Positions 55,632-64,000 of a DNA stretch of 64,000 nt are shown here, piece by piece. Origin of the DNA: Gracilariopsis chorda (taxonomy: Eukaryota > Rhodophyta > Florideophyceae > Gracilariales > Gracilariaceae). Position 1 is the stretch's first letter; each line of letters begins with the position of its first letter. The notes beneath the pieces are model-generated. The model did no database searches and had not been told where the DNA came from. It worked only from the letters and a program-made list of their open reading frames with translations. The translations under genes and the position numbers were made by a program. The stretch lies in contig NBIV01000030.1 of assembly GCA_003194525.1 (NCBI GenBank), forward strand, positions 62,001 to 126,000, given 5' to 3'.

Positions 55632-57452
55632 TTACGTTTGAATTACCTCAGATTCCACACCAACACTTCTCTCCACAACTTCATCAAGCGACCCAGATAT
55701 CCGAACAACAGTTCCATGTTCTAACATATGCTGTTTCACATCTCCAATGGAAACCTCCTTACGATGGAAGATACCCGCCGCAAGCGCCGCCTCAACATCC
55801 GTGGCATCAAAGCATTCCGTGAAATGCTGCGGTTTGCCAGCACCCGAGCTAGCAATGACAGGAATAGAAACCGCTTTGCGAACCATATCTATAAGCTGGA
55901 GGTCATACCCATTGTTCTGACCGTCTTGGTCCATAGAATTGAGCAATATCTCCCCTGCGCCGAGTTTTTCAGCGGCCGTTACCAGCTGTACCACATCGAT
56001 ATTCCGCCCTTCTCGTCCCCCTTTCACAGTGCATTGATACCAACACACCCGCCCATCGGGAAGAGTCACCGTGGTAAATGGGGTATCACTATGGTTTTCG
56101 ACGTACACGCGTTGTGGGTCCACAGAGACCACAACCGCCTGCGCACCATACACGTACGAGATGCGCTCAATGGATGAAGTTCCATCCGCGCCCTGTTTCA
56201 GAAACCGCTCAGCCGCATACACAGCATCACTGCCAAGAGAAACCTTATCAGCGCCAGCTCGAAAGTACATGCTAGCCACATCAAGAGCGGAATAATGGGT
56301 GCCATTTCGATCGGTGTAGTCGCGAATGCCGCCGCCAATACAAAGAGGAACGAAGACTTCCTTCGAAGTATGCTCGAGCACTTGGATCATGGGGGCGGAG
56401 CCGACAGGTTCACCTCGGAATGAGGTGATGTTAAGAAAACAAATTTCATCAGCGCCTTCCTCAAAATAGCGTTTGGCGAGCTCTACTGGCTTGCCAAGGT
56501 TGCGAACTTGTTTAGAATCGGTGTGACGAACGTCATATTGATCACCTTTTGTGACGACGAGATCGCCGTCATCATTTTCTCGTACATCGAGACAGGCGAC
56601 GATTCGTTTCGCAAGGCCGGATTGTCGGGCTTTGGAGGCGGCTGGACTGGAAAGTGGGATGGTGACGGTTGAAGAGCGGGTTGGTTCGGTGGATTTGGAG
56701 GATGGATTTCCGGAGTAGAGAAAGTTGCGGATGAGGCGAAGACCATCGGGTCCGGATTTCTCGGGATGAAATTGGGTAGCACAGATTTGGCCGCGCTGAA
56801 GAATGGAGAGATACGGTTCTCCATGGGTGGTAGTGGCGACATTAGTATTGTGCAAGGACTGCAAGACATCAGTTCCGATGCGATACGAATGCACGAAGTA
56901 AAAGCGGGACGGAGACGAGTGGTGGTTTGAATCGCGTTGTAGCAAAGGCATGGGAGACTGAACATCAACAGTATTCCATCCAATGTGCGGAACAGCTAAA
57001 CCTTGAGTATGATCGACGCTAAAGCGACGGACCATACCCGGAAACAAGGCGAGTCCAGGAATCTGAGGCGACTCTTCGGAGCCTTCGAAGAGGGTATGCA
57101 AGCCGAGGCAAATGCCCAAAAAGGGGCGATCATCTTGTATATATCGCTTCAAAGCGGTGACGAAACCGCGATCGTGGAGGTTTTCCATGGCGGCGCCGAA
57201 GGAGCCCACGCCGGGAAAGATGAGTTTGGAGGCATTGCTGATATCGGAGGCTGTGTTTGCCCAGCGTATGTGGCAGTCGAAGAGACGGAGGGCATTTTCG
57301 AGGGAGCGGACGTTGCCGGCGCCGTAATCAAGCACGGTGACGGACGGGCGCGAGGCACACGCGGAGGGGAGCAGCCGCCGGCGACGATGCGCGCGCGGAG
57401 CGACGGCAGTGGACGGTAACGGCGTTGGCGCGACGAACGCACTGGTGGCCAT
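55632..57452 (-). CDS. HIS7: imidazole glycerol phosphate synthase HisHF, plastid-targeted
   Basis: A 606-residue bifunctional enzyme of histidine biosynthesis: the glutaminase half (HisH) releases ammonia, the cyclase half (HisF) turns PRFAR into imidazole glycerol phosphate and AICAR. I start at ATG 57452 (MATSAFVAP); upstream codons of the same frame are Arg-rich and lack an ATG in good position. Residues 1-37 are a basic, Ser/Ala-rich plastid transit peptide. HisH: VLDYGAGNVRS, GICLGLHTLF with the nucleophile Cys near 115, and HPEKSG with His and Glu near 229-231. HisF from about 279: KRIVACLDV (catalytic Asp), LNITSFRGEP as in yeast His7, CIGGGIRDYT and VIASSGAGK. The fused form is typical of fungi, plants and algae. 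It is divergent from TPI with 307 bp between the start codons. Confidence 0.97.
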   Translation of the reverse strand: MATSAFVAPTPLPSTAVAPRAHRRRRLLPSACASRPSVTVLDYGAGNVRSLENALRLFDCHIRWANTASDISNASKLIFPGVGSFGAAMENLHDRGFVTALKRYIQDDRPFLGICLGLHTLFEGSEESPQIPGLALFPGMVRRFSVDHTQGLAVPHIGWNTVDVQSPMPLLQRDSNHHSSPSRFYFVHSYRIGTDVLQSLHNTNVATTTHGEPYLSILQRGQICATQFHPEKSGPDGLRLIRNFLYSGNPSSKSTEPTRSSTVTIPLSSPAASKARQSGLAKRIVACLDVRENDDGDLVVTKGDQYDVRHTDSKQVRNLGKPVELAKRYFEEGADEICFLNITSFRGEPVGSAPMIQVLEHTSKEVFVPLCIGGGIRDYTDRNGTHYSALDVASMYFRAGADKVSLGSDAVYAAERFLKQGADGTSSIERISYVYGAQAVVVSVDPQRVYVENHSDTPFTTVTLPDGRVCWYQCTVKGGREGRNIDVVQLVTAAEKLGAGEILLNSMDQDGQNNGYDLQLIDMVRKAVSIPVIASSGAGKPQHFTECFDATDVEAALAAGIFHRKEVSIGDVKQHMLEHGTVVRISGSLDEVVERSVGVESEVIQT

Positions 57453-57759
57453 TTTGCGCGGGCGGCGGCGGTGCGGCGCGGAGATCTGCAGCAGCGCATC
57501 ATCATCGCCTCCGCGCCGCTGCGGCCGCCCCACGGCACGTATGCCACGGGGACACCTGGACACGCGTGAAAATGTACACGTGTAACACGTGGGGCGGCTT
57601 CGAGCGGTGGCGAAGGCAGCGAGCGGCGCGGCGGTTGATCTCGAACGAGCACCGTCCATTCCGCGGACGAGGCGGCAGCCGTGCGGAGAGCCACTGGCGA
57701 ACAAACAAGAGCGGCAGCGACCGTGTCGTTGCCGCCGTCCGCATCTGCTCCGCAACACA
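57453..57759. promoter_or_regulatory. divergent promoter region of HisHF and TPI
   Basis: 307 bp, strongly GC-rich, between the two start codons. No TATA box is seen. Frames on both strands remain open because of the GC content, but lack ATG starts in good context. Confidence 0.6.
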
Positions 57760-58698
57760 ATGGCGCCTCCTGCTTTCGTCACTTCCACTGCCTCCGCTGC
57801 TCTGACCTCGGGCTTGTCCCATTTGGGACTCGGCGTCGTCTCCCCGCGCCGCCCACTTTACGCCCCCAACACCAATGCTGGAAGCCAGCCGCGCTTCTAT
57901 ATGGCCTCATCCTCCCCCGATGGGCGCCGCTTTTTTGTCGGCGGCAATTGGAAGTGTAACTTGAACAAGAGCGCCATTGCTGACTTAGTCGCTGCGTTTA
58001 ATGAAGCCCCACCTTTGGATCGTGACGGTGTTGATGTCGTTGTTGCACCGCCTTCCATTTACGTTGACTCCACCAGGCAGATCTTGCGAAACGACTTTGC
58101 CGTATCCGCGCAAAACTCGTGGATTTCCAAGGGCGGCGCGTTTACGGGCGAGTTGGATGCTACTATGATTAAGGACGTCGGCGCAGAATGGGTTATTCTT
58201 GGCCATTCTGAACGCCGGCATATCCCTCAGCTCAAGGAAACTGACGAGACCGTTGCAAAAAAGGCCAAGTATGCTTTGGAAAACGCTGACTTGAGCGTTA
58301 TATTTTGCATTGGAGAGTTGTTGGAGGAGCGCGAGGCTGGACAAACCATTGCTGTTTGTGAACGTCAGTTGAACGCTTTGAAGCAAGCCATCTCCGATTG
58401 GACTCGCGTCGTCATTGCTTATGAACCTGTTTGGGCCATTGGAACCGGAAAGGTTGCCACACCTGAACAGGCGGAAGACGTGCATCGTAGTTTGAGATTG
58501 TGGTTGAAGCAAAACGTTTCGGAGAGCGTCTCCGATCAAACTAGGATATTGTACGGTGGAAGTGTATCGCCTGCCAACTGCGTTGAGCTCGCCAAGCAGG
58601 ACAATATTGATGGCTTTTTGGTTGGAGGGGCCAGTATGAAGCCTACCTTCATGGAAATTGTTGATTCCTACAAGGTCACTTTAGCGGGCGCTGTTTAG
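57760..58698 (+). CDS. TPI: triosephosphate isomerase, probably plastid-targeted
   Basis: A 312-residue protein that interconverts dihydroxyacetone phosphate and glyceraldehyde 3-phosphate. Start at ATG 57760 (MAPPAFVTSTAS); the first 50 residues are a Ser/Ala/Leu-rich leader ending before the second Met (MASSSPDGRRFF), so a shorter cytosolic form from that Met is conceivable. The enzyme core has GGNWKCN (Lys near 65), VILGHSERR (His near 149), VIAYEPVWAIGTGK (Glu near 222) and ILYGGSVSPAN, all intact. The core of about 260 residues has the usual length for one subunit of the dimer. No introns. The leader opens with A-F-V, as in HisHF next to it, which points to the plastid. Confidence 0.97.
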   Translation: MAPPAFVTSTASAALTSGLSHLGLGVVSPRRPLYAPNTNAGSQPRFYMASSSPDGRRFFVGGNWKCNLNKSAIADLVAAFNEAPPLDRDGVDVVVAPPSIYVDSTRQILRNDFAVSAQNSWISKGGAFTGELDATMIKDVGAEWVILGHSERRHIPQLKETDETVAKKAKYALENADLSVIFCIGELLEEREAGQTIAVCERQLNALKQAISDWTRVVIAYEPVWAIGTGKVATPEQAEDVHRSLRLWLKQNVSESVSDQTRILYGGSVSPANCVELAKQDNIDGFLVGGASMKPTFMEIVDSYKVTLAGAV

Positions 58699-59001
58699 AT
58701 TTGCTTCTGCGGACAACGGCACGGGTTTGACAGCGCGTTTTTGATACGTTTTATCTTTGAGAGGGAGCGAAAGAGGGTCAGGAGCTGGTGGCACGTAGTT
58801 TTTCTTATGGATGTGTGATGGTCGTTTTTGCGTGTGAGTTTAGCGAGAGCAGCGCTTTGCATGGCGGTTCTGCTTCTTCGTTTTGGTCTTTGTCCTTAGG
58901 CGGGATGAAAGATGTGTTTGTAAAGCGAACGTGGAGATATGCCACTTCATAACCGCTGTCTTTCACGCCTGCCATATGTTGATGTTGTTTGTCAAGTCAA
59001 C

Positions 59002-59475
59002 TTATGAGGGCGCGGCTGTACTCTGTGCGCCGCCTGTGTCTTCAGAAGCAGCCAGACCTGGCCGAATGTACAAAACGTTGTTACAGCGTATAAGAATTTC
59101 ACCCAGGTGACCGTCCATAGCGCCGTCGACCCATTCTTCCGAGTTTTCCAGTTGAATGTTCATGTACTTGTCCACCGATTTCAGAAAGCCTGTCATTCGA
59201 ATGAGCGGTTGAGTGGGTTAGCGGTTGCTGCACTTGTGCAGTGGCTGGTATGTGTTTTGGAGGATGAGGGAAGCGTACCGCGATACTCCATGCCCCACTT
59301 GAGCTTGACGATTACTGGCTTGCCTATGAGAGAGTGCAGAAATGGCGTGGGGTTCACGTGCGTTTGCTTGCTTGTCTGTTTCGGCGGCGTGTGGCGGTTA
59401 GTGTGGACGCGGTTTTGGTTAGTTTTGTTCCGTTAACGAAAGATTTGGTGTAAACGGTGCTGAGCTCCTTACCAT
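59002..59475 (-). CDS. SNRPF: small nuclear ribonucleoprotein SmF, three exons
   Basis: Minus strand. Exon 1 contributes only the ATG (59475-59473), followed directly by the donor GTAAGG. Exon 2 starts at 59366 (after CAAGCAAG) or at 59375 (after ACAG), both in frame, and ends at 59279; it encodes [20 protein letters not shown] and KWGMEYRG. Intron 2 is 59278-59190 (89 nt, GTACGC...ACAG). Exon 3 (59189-59002) encodes [39 protein letters not shown] and IRPG plus a short tail. Sm1 and Sm2 motifs are complete; GALSGHLGE-like and [10 protein letters not shown] are specific to SmF. It forms the Sm ring of spliceosomal snRNPs with SmE, SmG and the others. It shares a divergent promoter with the next gene. 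Confidence 0.93.
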
Positions 59476-59868
59476 TGCGGATAGGACCTGGAAAAGTACG
59501 ACTATGCCAATTCTGTTCAAAAGTTCTTAGCTTCCCATCCTCAGTAAGTCCCAAACGGATGACTTCAACAAGGATCAACAAAGCAACGGGAGTTTGTATC
59601 TAAGATAACCGTACTGTATAATAATGCCGAACTGAAATACTGTATGTTGAAAAGGTTCAAAAACTTTCGACGGGCTGGCTTTCCTTTCCAGGATTCTCCA
59701 TCGTGAGATAGATATCAAGATACAAGAAAGCCGAGAAGAGCGGTCTCTCTGCTCAGGATAAGTACCAAGAGTACCAACGATAGTTTGCTTCGTCATAGCT
59801 TAGAGCATCACTCACCGGCGAAAATCGCTCTTTATCCTCGATGATGTAAGCATCAAGACTTGCACAAA
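59476..59868. promoter_or_regulatory. divergent promoter region of SmF and the beta-rich protein gene
   Basis: About 390 bp between the two start codons. No TATA box recognised; no other gene fits. Confidence 0.5.
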
Positions 59869-61548
59869 ATGTCGTCTCGTCTTTCCCTGCACGACTGCAC
59901 CCTCTCTGTCCGCGTCGCCAGCACGGCCTCCATAACCCTATCCGATCCTCCCGAACAAGTCGCGCTTCAAGCCTTGGCAAACCCCCGCGACAAAACAGAG
60001 GCATACATAGGCGAGACCATCTTCCTTTTGGCCACACTGACTCCGCCGGATGCCGCAAACACAAGTTCCGAAACCTTGCAGCGCGCCATTCAATCCTACG
60101 ACGATCCGCATGTCTACATCGGCGCGTTACCGCATGCAGCAAGCTTGGAAAAGCCTTCATCCAGACTTCCCATTCTTCGTGAGACTGCTTGGATCCCTGC
60201 GCGACATGACGGAGGACACCTTCTTTGTCGCGGTATGTGGGCACTTGTGAGATCACCACCGCAGCCTAGCCATGCTTCACGGGCACTGGCTATGGCGGGG
60301 CGTCAGAACCTGGTGTTGTCCTTGCGCGAACGAGACGTACCTAATTTGAAAAACTCTTCAGTCTGGGCTACTATTGATCGCGCGAGCAGATTGTTTGGAA
60401 AGAGTGTTGCATTGTACGCGACACGCTATGTGCTGCTTTCCATGCCGATTGAGATCTCGTGTCAGTGTGTTTCCGTTGAAAACAGCCTTGATAAGACATT
60501 GATTAACGTCACTGCGCGAAATTCTACCGGAGATGCTTACTTGTCGGTTGTTCCTCCGTACATCAATGTGTCGTCGTCTCGAATTGTGAAACTGTCATCT
60601 GCGGAAAATTCGCATGGTCGATCGGTGCTGTTGGACAATCTGTACGAGTTTGTGCTCTTGACAGATGATGAAAGCGACGATGATAGTACTCTCACAAACT
60701 TGTACAATAATCGTGATATGACCCTATCCAAACAGCCTAGTGAACAAGCCTGTGAAGATTACGGACTGTTCATTCCGTCCTTCAATCATCTTATACGACA
60801 TGCCGCCACGTTGGGCCCAAGAGAGGTTTACAACTTCGTATACCGCATTATTGAAAAACGAGCTCATGGCGCCTCTCAAGGCGAGAGTCAAGACCGCGAA
60901 GACAAATCCCAGTTTCCACCATGGAAAGCGTACAAGCTCTCTGCGGAGCAGTGTGTGCAGACGAGTGTAGCGGTGGCATGGAATTGTTCACCCAGGGATG
61001 ATAGCAATCTTTCTGTCTACTCGAGTGAAGCTTTCACGCGGGAGATGTCTGCTGGAGGAGTTTTGGCGGCGGGCAAGAGAAGTACAGTGGCTGTGCATGT
61101 GACCAGTATTAACTGGAGACCGGCTGTGTTGCTAAAGTCTCTGCTGGTATCGATTAGTGGTCCGGCTGCCGCTGTGCTGGGGAATCGGATCTGCATCTCG
61201 ATTCGAGTTGTGAATCAGACGGACTCGGACTTGCGCAACGTGAGGGTGAAACTTCAACAGGACGATAGATTGTACGGACTACTAGCATTGCGTACGGTTG
61301 TTGTGGTAGGCGATATTTTGGCGGGCGGTGAATCGAGTTTGCAGGTACCTTGTGTTGCAATTGGAACCGGTACGCTGGGAGTTGGAAAAGTGCAGATTGT
61401 TGATGAAAACGGCGTTGTGTGGATATCTGACAGCGAGTTTCGAGTGATCGTACTTGACAGAGAAGATGAAGAGGACGAAGTGGACGGTGTAACGGAGAGT
61501 GATGCTTTGGATAGAGTGGATACTTCGACTGTAACTGTGAAGACCTAA
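59869..61548 (+). CDS. conserved hypothetical beta-rich protein, possibly a TRAPP-associated (TRAPPC13/14-like) subunit
   Basis: A 559-residue intact ORF; ATG 59869 (MSSRLSLHDCTLSVRV) is the first of the frame. No signal peptide, membrane segment or catalytic motif is seen. The composition and the alternating strands (YIGETIFLLATLTPP near residue 45; RICISIRVVNQTDSDLRNVR and a final block with VPCVAIGTGTLGVGK) suggest immunoglobulin-like beta sandwiches, as in trafficking proteins of the TRAPP complex such as TRAPPC13 and TRAPPC14, in which a YxGE motif opens the first sandwich. The C-terminus is acidic (DREDEEDEV). This family link is my reading of pattern and style only. The gene is flanked by SmF and sits in the housekeeping island, so it is probably active. 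Confidence 0.6.
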   Translation: MSSRLSLHDCTLSVRVASTASITLSDPPEQVALQALANPRDKTEAYIGETIFLLATLTPPDAANTSSETLQRAIQSYDDPHVYIGALPHAASLEKPSSRLPILRETAWIPARHDGGHLLCRGMWALVRSPPQPSHASRALAMAGRQNLVLSLRERDVPNLKNSSVWATIDRASRLFGKSVALYATRYVLLSMPIEISCQCVSVENSLDKTLINVTARNSTGDAYLSVVPPYINVSSSRIVKLSSAENSHGRSVLLDNLYEFVLLTDDESDDDSTLTNLYNNRDMTLSKQPSEQACEDYGLFIPSFNHLIRHAATLGPREVYNFVYRIIEKRAHGASQGESQDREDKSQFPPWKAYKLSAEQCVQTSVAVAWNCSPRDDSNLSVYSSEAFTREMSAGGVLAAGKRSTVAVHVTSINWRPAVLLKSLLVSISGPAAAVLGNRICISIRVVNQTDSDLRNVRVKLQQDDRLYGLLALRTVVVVGDILAGGESSLQVPCVAIGTGTLGVGKVQIVDENGVVWISDSEFRVIVLDREDEEDEVDGVTESDALDRVDTSTVTVKT

Positions 61549-61657
61549 CATGTAAAGAGAGCTGACTTTTTTCTCTATGAACGTTTGAACTGGCGACAGC
61601 GTGGGTCAGGAACAAGTGGTTGAATGGACAGTTCTACTATTCTGAGCTGATAGCGGG

Positions 61658-62110
61658 ATGGTGTCGATTGCTTTGAGCGGCAGCGCTAAGCTTTACAAGC
61701 GGGGGAAGTTCTGCTTCAAAATCTACCTGCAGCAATCGGACCACATCAACGCTTCTGGGTCAACTTCACCGCGGCCCAAACGACAAGAAAGCACGGATGC
61801 AACAACTATGGTCTCTAGTAAATTGGAGTTGTTCCCATCCCGCGATCTCTCTTGTTTTCTCTGCCTAGGATTGAGTTCTTGCCGGCATCGACGGGAGACC
61901 CAGAACCAAACTTGGAGTCCACTCTCGAGGCATCTCTACTTCTGGAAGGGAGGACACATCAGCGCCATTACTGTCAGAAACGGCCGAAGAGTGGGCAGAG
62001 TGAGTGTTCAGAACACGGGAAGTGATGACAATTTGGCACCTTCAATAAGACTCGCTGCGTGTCTGCAGTGCAGACTCGCAGAAGCCGCAGAAAAACATCG
62101 ATTAGAATGA
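61658..62110 (+). CDS. hypothetical protein
   Basis: 150 codons from ATG 61658 (MVSIALSGSAKLYKRGKFCF). No recognisable domain, no hydrophobic segments, no homology I can name. It lies in the gap between two plus-strand genes and could be a real small gene or chance; the opposite strand also has open frames. Confidence 0.25.
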   Translation: MVSIALSGSAKLYKRGKFCFKIYLQQSDHINASGSTSPRPKRQESTDATTMVSSKLELFPSRDLSCFLCLGLSSCRHRRETQNQTWSPLSRHLYFWKGGHISAITVRNGRRVGRVSVQNTGSDDNLAPSIRLAACLQCRLAEAAEKHRLE

Positions 62111-62236
62111 ATTAAAGTGAACATTTGTTTGGGTTTCGTACAAGGGTACAGCGGACAAGATGTTGCTGTTTTGAGAGGTGATTGGGTTGTTGCGTCCACG
62201 GCGACGTAGACAGGTCAACGACTCGTAGGTAGCAGG

Positions 62237-62518
62237 TCATATGTGGCGGCGTGCACGGAGAGTGTCTGTTTCAGAAAGGTGGCTGATAGATACAAGCTCA
62301 AACGGCGGCTTGCTCTCTTCAACAGAAGACGTTGATCTGAAACGGGCATATCGAAAGAGTGCTTTAAAGTCGTCAGAAGGGGAGGGAAAGAGCGTTACTT
62401 GAAGGCGCTGAGCACAGGAAGAAGAAAAAACGTACACCTTCTCTTTGAAAGCGCTCGCGTACAAAGGCGGCGGAACAGCGTGTGAAGCTAAGAAGAAAAG
62501 AAGGCTTGTCGAATTCAT
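62237..62518 (-). CDS. hypothetical small protein, divergent from DDRGK1
   Basis: 93 codons from ATG 62518 (MNSTSLLFFLASHAVPPPL). Start codons of this ORF and DDRGK1 are 96 bp apart, so a common promoter is possible. The start is moderately hydrophobic; no family recognised. Coding status uncertain. Confidence 0.25.
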   Translation of the reverse strand: MNSTSLLFFLASHAVPPPLYASAFKEKVYVFSSSCAQRLQVTLFPSPSDDFKALFRYARFRSTSSVEESKPPFELVSISHLSETDTLRARRHI

Positions 62519-62614
62519 CGTGTTGTCCACAGCCGGTTGGACTGCGTTTTGGTTTTATTCGGGTGAAGATCGAGAGAGCTGAGACCGGACGTTGGTGAGA
62601 AAAGCAACAGAAGA

Positions 62615-63466
62615 ATGGGGTTGACGATTTGGGAAGTGGTGCCCTTTGTGGCTTTGTTCGGTGTGCTGTTCACGTTGGTGGTATTGTTACAAAAAGTGAG
62701 AAATGCGCCTGCACCACAAGTTGCGGAAGGTGACAGAGCGGAAAGCAGAGATGTGGGCGAGACGGGGAGCGGTGTTGAAGAGCGATCGGCAGGAACGGTG
62801 AGACGACGCCGGGGCGGACTTGCTCGGATGCGACGTGCTGTTGGCACAGAGGAGGGCGGGGAGGTTGAGGAGAGTGTTGTGAGTGGTGCAGCGGGCAGGA
62901 AGAAGAGCAAGAAGGAGGCGAATCGAGAGGCTAGACGGGAAGCGCGTGAAGCGCGGTTAGCGGCGGTTGAGGAACGGCGGGAACGGGAGTCGCGAATGGA
63001 GGAAGCGAGACGTGAGGAGGACGAACGAGAGATGGAGGAGATGCGAGAAAGGGAGGAAGAGGAGAGAAAAGAACAAGAGGAACGCGACAAGAAGGAGAAG
63101 GAAGAATATGAGGCTTGGAAGGACATGTTCAAATTGGAGGAGGAGGGGGAGGATGGAGGGATGGAAGAAGAAGATGAAGAGATGTTGGAGAAATTCTGTG
63201 GTCGGTTGAGGGAGGGTCGGATTGTGGTGTTGGAGGAAGTAGGAATGGAATTTGGAATGGGGACGGAAGAGGTGGTGGATCGGGTGGTGAAGCTGGAGGA
63301 GATGGGACGGATTAATGGGGTGTTTGATGATCGTGGGAAGTACGTTTGCGTTAGTGAGGAGGAAATGAAGCAAATGGCTTTGTTTATTGAGAAGAGGGGT
63401 CGGATTAGTATTGAGGAATTGGCAATTGAAACGAGCCGATTGCTTGAATTGGATTCGGTAACATAA
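62615..63466 (+). CDS. DDRGK1: DDRGK domain-containing protein 1 (UFBP1), ER-bound UFMylation factor
   Basis: A 283-residue protein. An N-terminal membrane anchor (VVPFVALFGVLFTLVVLLQ, residues about 8-26) places it in the ER membrane. A long charged Glu/Arg coiled coil follows (residues about 95-170). The C-terminal PCI/winged-helix region has the name-giving block GVFDDRGKYVCVSEEEMKQM, then AFIEKRGRISIEELA in the slightly varied form LFIEKRGRISIEELA. In animals and plants it binds UFL1 and CDK5RAP3 and carries UFM1 during ribosome UFMylation and ER-phagy. Length and layout are as in the family. Intact, no intron. Confidence 0.95.
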   Translation: MGLTIWEVVPFVALFGVLFTLVVLLQKVRNAPAPQVAEGDRAESRDVGETGSGVEERSAGTVRRRRGGLARMRRAVGTEEGGEVEESVVSGAAGRKKSKKEANREARREAREARLAAVEERRERESRMEEARREEDEREMEEMREREEEERKEQEERDKKEKEEYEAWKDMFKLEEEGEDGGMEEEDEEMLEKFCGRLREGRIVVLEEVGMEFGMGTEEVVDRVVKLEEMGRINGVFDDRGKYVCVSEEEMKQMALFIEKRGRISIEELAIETSRLLELDSVT

Positions 63467-63789
63467 GGGGGCGGTGCGTAGCGGGTAGAACGAGTAGATA
63501 CACGGAGGGTGGTAAAAAGGGGTTTTCCTCCTTGCGGGCGTATTGTTTTACACAGGGTTTGTAAGCAGTTTTGTTTGCACGAAGCGGGGCAGGGGTAGGT
63601 GGGCGGGCGGTGGACTGGCGGTCTCAAAGGTGAGGCCGGCGTACTTTGAGGGTTGTTGGTGAGGCTGGGTGCGATGCTTAGGGGGTGTTGCTGGGGGAGA
63701 TTGGGGGTGGTGCGAAGACGGGGTGTGGGCTTGCGGTGGGGAGTGGGTTGGAGATGGGGATTGACGGCGACTTCGGATGTTTGCAGGGG
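63467..63789. other. 3' flank of DDRGK1, no gene seen
   Basis: G-rich on the plus strand with GGT and GGGT runs; nothing else recognised. Confidence 0.4.
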
Positions 63790-63999
63790 TTAGAAGACGG
63801 GAGTGTCGGGGCTGGGCAGGTGGGGACGGGGTGGTGTGGATGGGTTCTGTGAAGTAACCGGAGGAGTGGTCCCAGCGACGAAGGGCGAGTGTCGGAGGGG
63901 GGAGGGGAGTGTGGGGGAGGAGTAGGGGGCGAGGGTGTCGTTGACGACGTCCTTGCCGGGGACGAAGAAGGGCACGAGGTGGCGCGCGGAGGTGTGCAT
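63790..63999 (-). CDS. possible start of a gene continuing to the left or spliced, Pro/Ser-rich
   Basis: 69 codons on the minus strand from an ATG at 63999 (MHTSARHLVPFFVPGKDVV), then a Pro/Ser-rich stretch to a stop at 63790. The first 25 residues look protein-like, the rest is low complexity. It may be an exon of a gene mostly outside the window, or chance in C-rich DNA. Confidence 0.2.
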   Translation of the reverse strand: MHTSARHLVPFFVPGKDVVNDTLAPYSSPTLPSPLRHSPFVAGTTPPVTSQNPSTPPRPHLPSPDTPVF

Positions 64000-64000
64000 G

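Noticed and set aside
57149-57822. Open frames on several strands over the HisHF/TPI start region
   Set aside because: High GC content suppresses stop codons; the frames overlap well-supported genes and lack motifs.
62515-63627. 370-codon open frame on the minus strand
   Set aside because: It lies exactly opposite DDRGK1; the Glu/Arg coiled coil of that gene gives Ser/Pro-rich open frames on the other strand.
1-64000. CRISPR array or bacterial operon
   Set aside because: No regularly spaced direct repeats, no bacterial ribosome binding sites, and clear spliceosomal introns and eukaryotic genes.

Overview
This window looks like nuclear DNA of a eukaryote with a plastid, most likely a red alga of the Chondrus type. 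The reasons are a compact island of mostly intron-poor genes at 46.9-63.5 kb, two genes (HisHF and triosephosphate isomerase) whose products begin with plastid-type leaders of the form M-A-x-x-A-F-V, a few short GT-AG introns (89 nt twice), and long gene-poor stretches filled with Ty1/copia-type retroelements and decayed DNA transposons. Organism identity is an inference; no rRNA or other marker is present.

Layout. 1-2.7 kb: a decayed copia-like element on the minus strand, cut by the window start. 3.5-12 kb: three genes for secreted cysteine-rich proteins (3583-5595, 6340-6903 minus, 10903-11901) spaced by non-coding DNA. 12.6-17.1 kb: a decayed copia element of another lineage, whose reverse transcriptase is split by an 825-bp TG...CA insertion with a 5-bp target duplication (16025-16849) that is packed with small hairpins, several capped by GNRA-type loops. 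19.7-25.9 kb: a 377-bp MITE, hairpin clusters, a tRNA-Gly-like sequence with its halves in reversed order, and a broken ORF. 26.2-40.3 kb: a spliced minus-strand gene broken by one or two nested copia elements, each delimited by LTRs and a 5-bp target duplication (A 26771-31541, minus; B 31634-37797, plus), followed by a pogo-like transposase relic. 41.0-43.4 kb: a PIF/Harbinger-like nuclease and its convergent Myb/NAM-associated partner, both broken. 45.5-46.3 kb: two MITEs joined end to end.

46.9-54.7 kb holds an intact 2069-residue ORF (cysteine pairs, DUF6589-like region, FEN1-like nuclease region, CXC domain) that converges on an NPPF-motif adenine methyltransferase. This pair is the most system-like part of the window. 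55.6-63.5 kb is ordinary housekeeping: HisHF and TPI share a divergent promoter, SmF (two introns, one directly after the ATG) and a conserved beta-rich protein share another, and DDRGK1 closes the island.
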